Of a stretch of 64,000 bases of DNA, positions 47,981-59,999 are shown piece after piece. Location: contig CM039515.1 of the NCBI GenBank assembly GCA_022432975.1, positions 17,703,488 through 17,767,487 on the forward strand, written 5' to 3'. This DNA is from Begonia masoniana. Lineage: Eukaryota; Streptophyta; Magnoliopsida; Cucurbitales; Begoniaceae. A model generated the notes under the pieces. The model searched no databases and was not told the origin of the DNA. It saw nothing but the letters and a program-made list of their open reading frames with translations. How positions within the stretch are numbered: the first letter of the stretch is position 1; each line of letters begins with the position of its first letter. The position numbers and the translations under genes are program-made.

Positions 47981-48236
47981 AGTGCCCTAGCGCAGCGCCC
48001 ATGGTGAGCCACTTTGAAATTTTTTCAAATTTTTCCTTTTAAAATATATTTTAACCCGACCTTTTTCAACGCATTTGGCATGTCTTTTACGCACGTTTTC
48101 CATCCATTTTCTAGGGTTCAAAAAAATCTAAAAATCGAGTCGAAATTTTATCAAAAATTAATTTAAACTTCATTTTAAATGAGGTAATGATGAACAAAGT
48201 AATGAACCGAGATAGGGTGAGTTCGGGGGTGTTACA

Positions 48237-48475
48237 GCGCTGGTGCTGCAGCGATCATCAGGGCAAGATGCCCAATCAGCATCGGTATAACAGTAAAGAG
48301 AGTGATCCAAGCTATGGTGAAGAGAGAGTCCCAGATGAACAGTACCACAGAGGTATCGAAGTATACGTTTGACGGCGAGCATGTGAAAATCAGTGGAAGC
48401 TTGCATGAATTGACATAGTTTATTGACAACATAGGATATATCTGGTCTAGTGATGGTGCAATACCTAGGGGTGGG
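48237..48475 (-). pseudogene. Copia 1 RT-RNase H middle part
   Basis: Minus-strand frame reads TITRPDISYVVNKLCQFMQ, then VKRILRYLCGT and YTDADWASCPDDR, the well-known copia motifs between RT and RNase H. It joins the fragment at 52610 upstream (split by the hAT element) and the one ending at 24633 downstream (split by solo LTR C). Confidence 0.88.
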
Positions 48476-51400
48476 CAATCATCGGTTCGTTTCGGTTTTG
48501 GACCGAACACAACCGACCTTTTCGATTTCGGGTTCCAGTTTCCAAACCCGAACCCGAACATGAATAACTTAAAATAGACCCGAACCAAAAAGTTTGGTTC
48601 GGTTCGGTTCGGGTCAGGTCGGTTCATACTTGTAAACATGAAATAAATACAATTAAAATTGTAGATCTTTAGAGACCTGAAAGCGAATGATCATTGAGAA
48701 TTAGGAAAAGGTTAGTGGAACAGAGGAACTTTCACTTGCTTGCTACTATACATGTACTGTACTTTAGTTAAGTAAACAATTGAATTATATTGATCAGACT
48801 CGTCATATTCCTTGTATGCTAGGAGTCTCTTCATTCATTCCATCGGTCACTGCTTACTTCTAAGGCCAAGGACAGCCACATCTGGGGACCCTCCACTTGC
48901 AGAGCCACTGAACATTAGAATGTATACTCTAAGGCCAAGGACAACCACATCTCTCCTCGGAATCTTAATGGGTCCCAATGACCATCAAAGTGGCTTGTAA
49001 TCTCTCAACACTTTTAACAAAATGAAGAAATAGAAACGATTAGTAAGACCACGTCGGCATTTAAACACAACCGGTGGCTTAAGCTCAGCTTTCTAAGAAT
49101 GCACAACAAAAATGATAAAGCTTCATGCAAAATCTTTAGAAATTGATCAAATTGCTTAATCGTACCTTAGCTATAACTCGATAATATCTTTCTCTTTTTC
49201 TTCATTCCTTTGAGTTAAAGCATCAATTTTTATAACAAAAATTCAATAATATGAAACTAGTGACTAGTAAGAATAAAAATAATATTTGCAATATAATAGT
49301 TCATATAAAATAAATGAAGTACCTTCATCAATAGTTTTATAATCACTGTCAGACAAAGTTGGACTCTTAGCACGGATCCAACTTTGAGTGCAAATAATAG
49401 CTTCCACCATCGTTGGTAATAAAGATGTATGCGACGAGTCCAAAATACAACCACCACAACTGAATGCGGACTCTGAAGCGATGGTCAAAATTGGAATGAC
49501 GAAAACATCTTTGGCTATTTTGCTCAGAATCGGATATTTGTGGCCATTCAACTTCCACCATGTCAATATATCTAAACTATCTGAATATTTTTCAAGTTTC
49601 TCGGTCATATACTCATCAATTTCGGACATATTAATAGAAGTATCAAACTCTAGAGAATTGTCAAAGAAGGTAGATGTTGCAATATTAGTTGCCTTTGGAA
49701 TCTCAACCCTTGAAGTTAGACATCCGTCATTTGAATCACCTTTGAAATCCAAATATAGTCTTTCCATTACATTGTCCACTTTGTTCATAAGCTTTGCAAC
49801 TCTATCAGTCACAAACAAGATGCTTAGATAATGTTTTAATAGTTTTGACTTGCATCTTGGATCGAGAAGGATCGCCAAGAAGACAAGAATATTGAACCTT
49901 TCATAAGTGCCTCAATACTTGTCAAATTTATTCTGCATGCCTAAAGCCATTGTCCTTAATAGCATATTGTCAGCCATGGCATGTTGTTGAATGATCAGCT
50001 TTAACTGACATACTTCACTAACGTACAAATTAGATGTAACATGTAATGAAGCTGAAACAGTGTTAGTTGAGTCATAAAAAACCTTCAGAAACTTGCAAAA
50101 TACTTGTAAGAGGCCCTTCTTCATCGAGGTCTGATATGAAATTGCTGTCACATTCTCTCATTTTTTCAAAATCCTTTTCATATTTCTCAGCATTATCTAG
50201 CATCAAATACATAGAGTTCCATCTAGTGCACACATCCAGGGTTACATTTCCTTTAAATTCAATCTTGCAACTGTTAACACAATTCTTAAAATGTTGTAAT
50301 CTTCCTGGGGAAGATTTGATATATTTGACAGCTTTTCGTACCCTGCTAATTGAATGTTGATGTTCTTTCAACCCATCATTAACAATCAAATTTAAAATGT
50401 GCGCAAAGCATCTAACATGAATAAATTCTCCATCTAAAACAACCGAACTCTGTCAATTACGCAAAGTCTTAACCAAACAAGAAATTGCAACATCATTAGA
50501 TGATGCATTATCAACAGTAATGGTCAAAACATTCTCAATGCCCCAGCCCAACAAACAGTCTTCAAGTAATTTTCTAATGGTTTCACCTTTGTGATTTTCT
50601 ATTTGAACAAAATTCAAAATTTTTTTATGCAACTTCCAATCACCATCAATAAAATGACCAGTCACAACCATATAATTGATATTTTGATTCGAAGTCCAAG
50701 TATCAGTAGTTAAACTCACTCTTTGGCTTTTTCTACTAATAAATTCTTTCAACTGTCTTTTCTCATTGTTGTATATAGCTTCAATATCTCTTGCTACTGT
50801 TCTACGAGAAGACATAACAAAAGAACTTTGAAAATATTGAAGACATTCTTTAAATCCTTCCCATTCAACCATTCTCATAGGCAATTCATCCTTAATTAGC
50901 ATGCTAGCAATCACTTTACGCCCCCTACCTGAGTAAATGTTGCTACTTTAGAACATTTTCCCCACTTTACTTCTTTAAAAAAGGCAATGTTGTTTGTTTG
51001 ACATCCAATTTTGACAAATACTTTTTACACACCTTTAAATGTCTGGTCATATTTGAAGTACCATTTCATACACAATGACATGCATATGACTGACCACAGT
51101 GGTTACAACTAGCTTTAGGTGCATTTTCATCACAATTTTCATCCAAAGTGAAGTTATCCCAAGCATTGGATCTACTTCTTTTCTTCGGATTACTATCATT
51201 CACATTAGTTTCCATCCTAAAAAAACAATTAACAACAATCATATTCATCATTCAATTAACGAAACAAATTCAAACAATTCTATAGCAAATATCACAAATT
51301 TCTATACTCTAATTTAGTAATTCTATATCAAATATCACAAATATGTCACAATCAATAGTCATACTCACAGCAAGCAACAATTACATAAATAAACACCCTA

Positions 51401-52601
51401 TAATTTTAAACAACAAACAATGCTCTCGATCAACATTTTCGAAGAGTCTCCCACAGCCCTAATTTTTACTAGTACATAAATAAAAAATTATAAACACATT
51501 ACACATACTGACATACAGGTCTGATTTGTTGGATTGGAGGCTGAAGGCTGGAGCACAGAGAGCAAGACCGAGAGCAACGAGGGAGCAGGGCCACGCCAGG
51601 GAGCTGCAAAATTAACAACAATTTGAAATCAATAATCATAATGAGAAGAAACCTAAATTTTGTTGTAAAATTTAGATTTGAAAGATGCTGCACGGTGCAA
51701 AATAGGTTGAAGACGAGTTTTAGAATATATGTGCAAGATTGAGAGGATAGGAAAACTGTAGCGGCTAAAAAATAGGTTGAATTTTCAAGAACACCACAGC
51801 ATTTTTCTTTAAAATGTAGCGGCATTCTTCATTTATTCCCTCAAAAGGTCAGTCTGCAAGCCAACCCACTTTCACAAAGATAGGTCTGGACAGGTCGCGA
51901 GTCATTTGGCTAGGCTGACACTGAGTCTAGACGCAAATAGAATGACTAATTGCAATGATAAGATCAGCAGCGTGTAAAGAAGGTTCAGATAGAATGATTA
52001 ATTGATACTGCCTCCTGTGAAAATCCTTGGTAACAATGCAAGTACCATTTCAACTCACATTGCTTCCATTAGATTTACATTCAAAGTCATGGAGGAATTG
52101 GATTCAAATGAATTTCATAGCTATTCAACTCAATTTAAACATTTTTCCCAAATTATCCCTACTACAAACACATTGCAACTACATCCCTACCACAGTTTTC
52201 CGACGAGGGTCGACGCAAGTTTCTGACCTAATCTGTCACTGTCCCTGGAGCGCCGAGGAGTGGAGGCTGGCTGGAGGAGTTGAGCGAGGACGAGGGTCGA
52301 GGCCTTCTGTCGCTGCCGGCGCCGCTGGAGCGCCGAGGAGTGGAGGCTGGCTGGAGGTTTTGGTTTCTGCCCTAAACCAAAATGCCGAATGCCGATTGCC
52401 GACTCCCCGACACCCTAATTTGTTATTTACCTTCGGTTTTTCAGTTTGGTTCGGGTTTGCCTTCCACCCGAACCGAACCCGAACACAAATTGGTGAGCCC
52501 GACCCGCACACAAACAAACCGTCTTGGACTCGAACCTAACCCGAACCGAACCCTCGGGTCGGTTTGGTTCCTCGGGTTGGTTTCGGGTTTGCCCACCCCT
52601 A
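48476..52601 (-). mobile_element. hAT DNA transposon, 4,126 bp, with 8-bp target duplication
   Basis: Ends TAGGGGTGGGCAA and TTGCCCACCCCTA are inverted copies. GCAATACC flanks both sides (48468-48475 and 52602-52609), the 8-bp duplication of hAT elements, and its removal restores copia 1. Subterminal regions are rich in CGAACCCGAACC / GGTTCGGGT repeats, likely transposase binding sites. The transposase gene is on the minus strand and broken. Confidence 0.92.
49264..51251 (-). pseudogene. hAT transposase, degenerate
   Basis: Minus-strand blocks in order: 51251-51066 with a BED zinc-finger remnant (SNAWDNFT, CNHCGQSYACH), 50914-50453 with the start of the RNase H-like core (VSLTTDTWTSNQNINYMVVTGHFID, LTITVDNASSND), 50389-49912 with the middle part (RWNSMYLMLDNA), and 49878-49264 ending with the hAT dimerisation domain (DILTWWKLNGHKYPILSKIA, ASESAFSCGG). 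Frameshifts and stops separate the blocks. An intact version would cut and paste the element; this one cannot be made. Confidence 0.88.
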
Positions 52602-52609
52602 GCAATACC

Positions 52610-54421
52610 GAAGTGCACTAAGGATGTTGCGATACTCTGTAAAGTTAGAGAGCAAGTTACCATCGTGAAGAGACAAGGATGAAAGTGCAAAAGGTGTAGG
52701 TTGAGCTTTGGAGTCCAACATCCCCGTTTTTAACAGAATATCCCTGATATACTTAGTTTGGCTGAGATGAAGTCTAGTAGCTTGACGATGAACTTCGATG
52801 CCTAAGAAAAAGTGAAGCAGGCTAAGATCATTAACAACAAAGTGTTGAGATAGATGACCGATCAAAGTAGAGATAAGGGTCGAGGAAGAGCTAGTGACAA
52901 TAATGTCATCAACATAAACCAAGACAATAATAATATCTGAAGCAGGGTGATAGATGAACAGAGAGGTATCGGCTTTAGAAGCTTTGAAAACCAGATGAAG
53001 CAGTGCCAAAATGAGTTTAAGAAACCACGCCCAGGGAGACTACTTAAGACCAATCGAACAATGGAGTTTGCAAACAAAATCAGAGTGGTCAAGATCAATG
53101 AAGCACTGAGGTTGTGCCATGTAAACATCTTCCAGAAGATCGCCATGAAGAAAAGCATTTTGATTATCCAGCTGTTGAATTTGCAATTGACGAGAAACAA
53201 CGATGCTCAGAAGGAGACGAATTGTGGTCAACTTGATGACAGGGCTGAAGGTTTCATGATAATCAAGACCCATCGTTTGTTGAAATGCCTTGGCGACAAG
53301 ACGAGCTTTGAAACGATCAATCGAGCCATCTGGTCGGAGCTTAATCCTGTAAACCCATTTAGAACCAATAACCCGAGAATTAGCAGGCCTGGGAACCAGT
53401 GACCAGGTACCTTGAGAGTGAAGAGCGTTAAATTCCGTTGCCATAGCAGTGCGCCATTCTGGATGAGCAGAGGCTTTACTGAGAATATTGTCGACAATAC
53501 TGAAAAAGACCTTAGGTTTAACAATGCCAGATTTGGACCTAGCAATCATCGGATGCTCGTTTACGGTTAAGGCAGTAGGAGAATGCTTGGGACAGACGAA
53601 GGAGGAAGGAGCCGAGGGGAGGGAGGGAAAAGAGTTGCCAAATTGCTGAGAAAAGGAGGGCAGTGACTGGTTTTGTGAAGGACTTCGCAAAGAAGATGTA
53701 GGAGAAAAAGGGAGAGAAGAGATGACAGGGGTAGAAGTAGATTGACCAACCCGAGAGAATATGGTCTGAAAAGGAAAAATAAGTTCATTAAATACAACGT
53801 GACGGGAAATGTAGATACGACCAGTATGAGGTTGAGACAAAGGTACCCTTTGTGGCTATTACTATAACCAAGAAAAGTACATGGACTAGACTAGAATTCA
53901 AGTTTATGAGAATTATGAGGACGTAAAAAAGGAAAGCATTGACACCCAAAAATACGAAGATGAGTAAAAGATAGTTGTTTGTGATATAAAGTTTCAAAAG
54001 GAGATTGATCAGATAAGACCTTGGAGGGAAGACGATTAATTAAATAGATAACGGTACTAAAAGCAAAGGACCAATATGGTAAGGGCAAAGATGAATGAGC
54101 CATAAGAGTTAAGCCCATTTCAACAATATGTCTATTTTTACGTTCAACCCAGCCATTTTGTTGAGGGGTATAGGGACAAGAGACTTCATGAATAATGCCA
54201 TGGGAAGAGAAGAACTTAAATAAGGACCGAAATTCGCCCCCCAATCAGAACGAATACGTTTAATACGACAATTGTACTGAGTGTGAATTAATTTGTGAAA
54301 GGTAAGAAAAGTGACATAGGCTAATAAATCCAAGTAAAACGCGAAAAATCATCAATGAATATAATGGAATATTTAGTACCCGTAATAGCCGTAACAGGAG
54401 ACGGACCCCATAAGTCAGTAT
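52610..54421 (-). pseudogene. Copia 1 integrase-RT part, frameshifted
   Basis: Minus strand from 54421: integrase core start (TDLWGPSPV, FIDDFSRFTW), then RIRSDWGANF, then TPQQNGWVERKNRHIVE, the linker, and RT (SKWVYRIKLRPDGSIDRFKAR, LVYVDDIIVTSSS). Several frameshifts and stops. The upstream integrase, protease and gag are absent because the element is cut by SIRE 2 at 54421; they may lie beyond the window. Confidence 0.88.
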
Positions 54422-55468
54422 TGTAGGATCGTAATTGTCTAAGAGGGGGGTGAATTAGACTTTTTAAACTTAATTAGTGATCTAATTATTTTCTCTATTG
54501 TCTTCAATTTATAAGTTAACAGTGAGCAATCAAACAATAAAAGTAAAAAGAGAGAAAAAAACAACACCGAGAGTTTTTACGTGATTCGGCCAAAACCTGC
54601 CTACGTCCACGCTTCAAAGTTTTCCCCTTGAAGATCCTTAACTTCTCCTCAGAGAAAAATCAGATCGCACTTCACGGGTATTGATCTTTTGCCTTTTACA
54701 ACAACAGGATTGCTCTTCACGGGCGACAATCCACTGCCTTTACACTTTTACAAAATAATGAATTTAGCACAAGGCTACACTCTCTCAAGATAGATCTCAA
54801 GTTTAGAAATAGAGAGATGTACAGAAAATACAGAGTATTGCAATAATATCACTCGTTAGGGTTCAAAGATTAATTTCAGCAAAAAGTCTTTTTCCCAAGC
54901 TTCTTTCTTTTATTTATACTCTGTATGAAATCGGCTTCAAATCTGGAATGCTTCTCATCTGAAAATAGAAATATAGCCGTTGGAGAAACATCCGTATTTA
55001 GATGGCTAGCCGTTGCGTTCTGAAGTCGCTTTTGTTCGTCAGCCATTAATGGTCTGGAGTTAAGGTTCTGGACGACAAGCACTGTTGCTTCGCGGTTTAT
55101 TTAAATTTCTGGCTGTGGATACTGTTCACCAGATGACTTCGCCTTTGGAGATCAGCGGTGTATGTTGTCTTTGAAAATCTACCGGTGGATGTCTTCAAAG
55201 GATACTGTTCACCAGATGACTTCGCCTTTGAAATTTCAGCGGTGGATGTCTTTAGAATTTGTCGTTTAGCTATCGGTGGATGTCTTCAGAATTTGTCGTT
55301 TAGCTATTGGTTGATGTCACCTTTGAATGCTAGCGGTGGATGTGCACTATTTTATCATTTTCTACTAGCGGTGGATGCAGCCTTTAAACAACCAGCGGTG
55401 GATGTGGATATTGATGAAGGAGGAAAGTCAGAGTACCAAAGATTTGTGTATCAGTAAAATTGTTTACA
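54422..55468 (-). repeat. 3' LTR of SIRE 2, inner limit uncertain
   Basis: The end at 54422 is supported by similarity to the SIRE 1 LTR end. The other end is set to a TGTAAAC on the minus strand at 55468, but no polypurine tract follows, and only about 18 bp separate it from the ORF2 stop, so a deletion probably removed part of the tract and U3. The stretch 55160-55410 holds AGCGGTGGATG motifs. Confidence 0.6.
55160..55410. repeat. AGCGGTGGATG motif array in the SIRE 2 LTR
   Basis: At least seven copies of (A/T)(G/C)CGGTGGATG on the plus strand, at 25-60 bp spacing, with repeats of GTTTAGCTAT and TTCACCAGATGACTTCG. In the element's own direction the motif reads CATCCACCGCT. Confidence 0.92.
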
Positions 55469-55485
55469 AAAAAAATATATCCTAT

Positions 55486-57483
55486 TTAAGCGAAATCTAA
55501 AAAGCGCTTCCACAACTCTTGTATAATCGAAGAAGGCACTTTAAGGTCTAGAAAGAAATAAGGGCCTATGAGTGATGCAATATCGGGAGTGGGAGCAGAA
55601 GGAGCAGAAGGTGGAACTGGTCCTTGATATACCACCAAGTCCATACTTGGTGGAGGCTCTAGCAGAGGAGCAGCAGATGGAGATGATCCTCGATATACCA
55701 CCAAGTCCAGACATGGTGGTGGCTCTACCGGAGGAACAGCCCGAAGTGTAGCCATTGACCCTTGAAGATCAGATGTAGACTCGGTGACATGGGAACTAAA
55801 AGGATCAGAGAACCTAAGCTCAGCAGCCTGGATATCCAAAGACATGAAGTTCACTTCCTGGTCAACCTCAGGTCTGATGATAGGAGGGAGGAAGTCTTCA
55901 GAACAAGCTGCTGAGTAACAAAGAGGTCGAGGCGGTTCTGGCTGAAGAGCTTGAATGTCAGACTGAAGAGACCGAAAGTCCCTGGAGAAAGAGCCTTCAA
56001 GTCTATCCATCCTTTTAGTCAACGTGTCCTGAACGGAGTCAAGGTCTATGCTCATGTCCAATCCGCTCTGAGTGAGCTTGGCATCTAAAGATTTATTCAT
56101 CTGATCCTTAACAGATGAGAGAGCAGTGCTGAAGCTTTCTATGTGGGTCATTAACTCAGTGAACTGTTTCTCACTTATGAATGATCTCCTCTGATAGGTC
56201 TTTGGAGTTTGAGGAGCAATTTTAAGGTTTGAATTTGAGGAGGTTTGGACTGGAGGAGCAGTGGGTGGAACCGGAGAAATGAGAGGTGGAGCAGGCAGAG
56301 ATGGTAAAAGAGGAGTAGGTAAAGGAGAAGTTGGACTCTCTGGAGGTAGAAGGGGCACAGATGGGTGTACAGGAGGAGCCACAATGGTATAAGATGGAAC
56401 GGCAGAAGGAAAAATAGAGCGTGACACCTGAGAGGATGTGGAGAATCAGCAAAGGCAGGGATTTCAGATTCATCCACACCTTCATGAGTAGACTCATCCT
56501 CCTGTAGGGTAAGCTTCCTTTTCCCCAACCGAACGGTAGTTGCCTTAGAAACCTTCTTGCGGGCCTCATCCAAAATAAAATCCCCTTGTTTTGTTCTTTT
56601 GATCCCCATTCTCTTCAAAGTGGAGAGTGAGTAATAATTGGAAGGCTGAAGACAGACGAGGTCATCTTCTTCTTGAAATTCAACTTCAAACTTCTCAAAA
56701 ATCTTCATGAGAAGTAGATTGTAGGGCAGAGACGTAGCCTTGGCTGAGACACTTTGGATTATCCTTCTCAACACAATGAATCCAATGTTGAAGGGGGCCT
56801 TTTGGTAGAGTGCAAAAAGAACAAACAGTTGCATGCCACTCACATCATCGTAGTGACCACCCTTAAGAATGATATTATACCCTATCATCTGGTGAAAGAG
56901 CCGAGCCCTGATATTGAGATGCTTGCTCTTCAAGCGACTAGGGATGTGAGTTGGGTCTAGAGCAATGGTCTTCAAAAACTGATGACCCTGTGGAGAGTCA
57001 AGAAGAGGGGGCTCAAGCCCTGTTTCATAGAAGTTAACATGATTATCCGACTGGGGGCTTTCCAGAATCTCATTAATAAATTGGGATGTTAGAACTATGT
57101 GTTTTCCATACACATAGCTCGAAACAGTAGACAAGTCTGAAGGATAACTAAGATTGGCATAAAATATTAACATGGTAATAGAAAGATTCAACATCAAATA
57201 GCCCCAATAACCTGAGACATTTCAAGAGTTCTACTAAGCCGGTGCAGAAACTGCTCGTGATGAAGATGCCATTTCGACAGATGAGGAACTTTCTGAACAA
57301 AAACGCTAAGAAGAGAAAGAAAACTTTGGAGAGTGGAACCGATGGAGGGGTGCAGAGGTTTTTGAAAGAGCACAAAAAGATGAAGCTTCTTGAACAAGGG
57401 AGTTTAAACATTTTAGGGCTTCGCCCGACGATAAGAATATAAACTGGAAAATAGGATATCGCTCGATGAGTGACACGTGTCAC
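55486..57483 (-). pseudogene. SIRE 2 ORF2, frameshifted
   Basis: Homologous over its length to SIRE 1 ORF2: FDVESFYYHV, IFYANLSYPSDL, KGGHYDDVSGMQLFVLFALY, SLPYNLLLMKIFEKFEVEF, a Pro-rich linker, the helical EKQFTELMTHIESFSTALS, and a Pro-rich end. At least two frame changes (about 57190 and about 56430). Its presence in a second, clearly different element shows that the ORF is an inherited part of this lineage. Confidence 0.85.
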
Positions 57484-57580
57484 CAGAGAGATGCATACAT
57501 CTTCCGATGTATAGCGGATGATGCATATCTGTCGGATGATGCATATCTACCGGAAGATGCATATCTACCGGTGGCAAAGG
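57465..57580. repeat. CGGATGATG/CCGGTAGATG motifs in the SIRE 2 pol-ORF2 spacer
   Basis: CATCTTCCGATG, AGCGGATGATG, GTCGGATGATG, ACCGGAAGATG and ACCGGTGG occur within about 100 bp, between pol and ORF2 as in SIRE 1 (32600-32760), although the remaining spacer sequence differs. Confidence 0.85.
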
Positions 57581-57853
57581 AGAGAAAAATCGATGAAAAC
57601 ACTCACAACCTTGGATTGACCATTCTGCTCTATTACTCAAAAAATCTCCAACAGAAGAAGAACCTTAGTTTTTCTCAATCCGAATGAAACCTAACTTTAT
57701 TCTTATATTATTGAAGGTCTTTTCATCAAGAGGCTTGGTAAAAATATCTGCTAATTGATCTACAGAATTGACAAATTCTAAAGAAATATCTCCTTTCTGA
57801 GCATGATCTCTAATGAAGTGATATCTAACCTCTATGTGTTTGGTTCTAGAATG

Positions 57854-59303
57854 TTAGATAAGGTTTTTTGAAATATTAATGGCACTGGTGTTATCACACC
57901 AAATAGGAATCCTATTGTATAAAAGATTATAATCTTCTTGTGTTTGCTTCATCCAAAGCATTTGTGAACAACAACTGCCAGCAGCAATATATTCACTTTT
58001 AGTCGTTGAAAGTGCAACAGAATTTTGCTTCTTGAAGTACCAGGAAGCTAGAGATTCACCAAGGAATTGACATGTTCCACTGGTGCTTTTCCTATCAGCT
58101 AAACTACCTGCATAGTCAAAATCTGAGTATCCTATGAGATCAAAACAAGTACCTTTCGGATACCATAAACCTAAGTCATAAGACCCACTCAAATATTTGA
58201 AAATTCTTTTGATCGCAGATAAGTGAGATTTCTTAGGGGCAGCTTGAAATCTAGCACAGAGACAGACACTAAAGAGAATATCTGGCCTACTAGCAGTCAG
58301 ATATAACAAAGATCCAATCATACCACGATATTTTTTAATATCAACACTTGTTCCATTTTCATCTTTGTCTAATTTGGTAGTGGTACTCATGGGAGTTCTA
58401 GAGAACTTAACGGATTCTAAACCAAATTTCTTTAGAAGCTCCTTAATGTATTTTTCTTGACAGAAGAAAATTCCATCAGGAGTTTGGTTGATCTGAAATC
58501 CTAGGAAGAATTTTAGCTCTCCCATCATACTCATTTCAAATTCACTTTGCATTAGGGAGGAAAATTCATCACACATAGAGACATTAGTTGACCCAAAAAT
58601 AATATCATCGACATAGATTTGAGCTAATAGAATATCTTTATCCTTTTGCATGGTAAATAGAGGTTAATCGGTGTTACTCTTTTGGAACTTCCATTCCTCA
58701 AGAAAATTATTCAATCTATCATACCAAGCTCTAGGAGCCTGTTTAACTCCATAGAGAGCTTTTCTAAATTTGAATACATGGTCAGGTTTCTCAAAATCTT
58801 CAAATTCTAAAGGCTGCTCTACATAAACTTCTTCCATGATATAACCATTTAGAAAAACACTTTTTACATCCATTTGAAAGACTGTGAAGTTTTTGTAGCA
58901 AGCATATGCTAAGAGCATCCTAATAGATTCTAATCTAGCTACGGGTGCAAAGTTTTCCTCAAAATCAATTCCTTCTTTTTGGTTATAACCTTTGACAACT
59001 AATCTAGCTTTGTTCCTGACTACTACCCCATTTTCATCCATCTTGTTCTTATAAACCCACTTGGTTTCAAGAATAGGATGGTTGTCAGGTTTTGGAACAA
59101 GTTCTCAAACATTGTTCCTCTCGAATTGGTTTAGTTCATCTTGCATTGCAATCATCCAATTTTCATCCAATTTGGCTTCTTCAAATTTCTTAGGCTCTAT
59201 TTGGGAAATGAATGCCACATTGGCACAGAGATTCCTAAGAGAGGATCTAGTCTTTACTCCTAAAGAAGGGTCCCTAAAACTTCATATAAGGGATGATTTT
59301 TGA
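57854..59303 (-). pseudogene. SIRE 2 RT and RNase H
   Basis: Minus strand: linker from about 59303, then [20 protein letters not shown] (59041 block), RT with [11 protein letters not shown] (58651 block), [11 protein letters not shown], RNase H with SEYIAAGSCCSQ and WCDNTSAINISK. A stop separates the two blocks near 58655 and the C-terminus is cut by a stop at 57854. Very similar to SIRE 1 pol. Confidence 0.9.
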
Positions 59304-59392
59304 CATATTTCTAATCTCTATAAATGACAGAATTTTCATCCTTGACAGGAATAATTTCTAGAGAGTTTTCATCTTGAAGAGTATCTGTAGGT

Positions 59393-59961
59393 TTACCTAA
59401 GGAAAGAGTGTGCAGTCACCTTCGGCTGCCAACTTCTTGGAAGACATCTGAGAAACTTCCTGACCTGTTCTTCACTAGAATATGATTTACCAAGAGCTTT
59501 TAAACCATTAGTTATGTTAGTGAAACGAGTAAACATAGAACTAATTGTTTCATCCTTTGACACGGTAAACAGTTCATACTCGTGAACTAACATACTCCGT
59601 GTGTGACTTCTAGTAAGTGTCATATCTCTTGTGCACTATCACACCCTTGAACTCTATTAAATTCATCACGGTTCAGTGCATAGTATAGGGTGTTTATAGC
59701 TTTGGCATTCAGACTAAGATTTCTCTTATCAGACTCTGTTAATTCATGATGGTCTTTAGGAATAACGATTCCATTCTCAGTTTTCATGGCTTTGAATGAG
59801 CCATTTTCTATAGTGCTCCATATGTCATAGTCTATAGCCTGAACATAAATTCTCATCCTAGACTTCCAATAGACATAATCATTCTCATCAAAGATGGGGT
59901 CTAGTAGTAGATTACCCTCTACCTGTGTTGTGTTAGTGTTGAAAGCCATTTCAAATATCAC
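59393..59961 (-). pseudogene. SIRE 2 truncated gag (third tandem unit)
   Basis: Begins MAFNTNTTQVEG and follows the gag of unit 2 closely, but with a roughly 30-bp deletion near 59610 and an abrupt end near 59405, where gag sequence (CLPRSWQPKVT) joins the linker before RT. So the region from gag middle to late integrase is missing here. Confidence 0.85.
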
Positions 59962-59999
59962 AATATTTTCTAGATAACAACTTAGACAATATTCAACTT

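Larger units (their letters stand above)
24634..48236. mobile_element. Solo LTR C (about 2.63 kb net), interrupted by nested insertions
   Basis: Starts TGTAACACCCG at 24634 and ends GGGGTGTTACA at 48236. The 5-bp duplication GCGCT lies at 24629-24633 and 48237-48241 and restores the copia 1 frame when one copy is removed. Net sequence after taking out LTR B with its load (25361-43725) and LTR D (44324-46929) is about 2,632 bp. No coding domain belongs to it. It shares AAGCATTAGGCTTA...GGTGTAGGTGA (near 47230) with LTR D (near 45607), so C and D are related and have the same orientation. Confidence 0.85.

Noticed and set aside
47621..48012. Open frames rich in Ala, Arg and Pro on the minus strand
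   Set aside because: They arise from the GCGCGC patch in LTR C; stop codons are rare there because of base composition.
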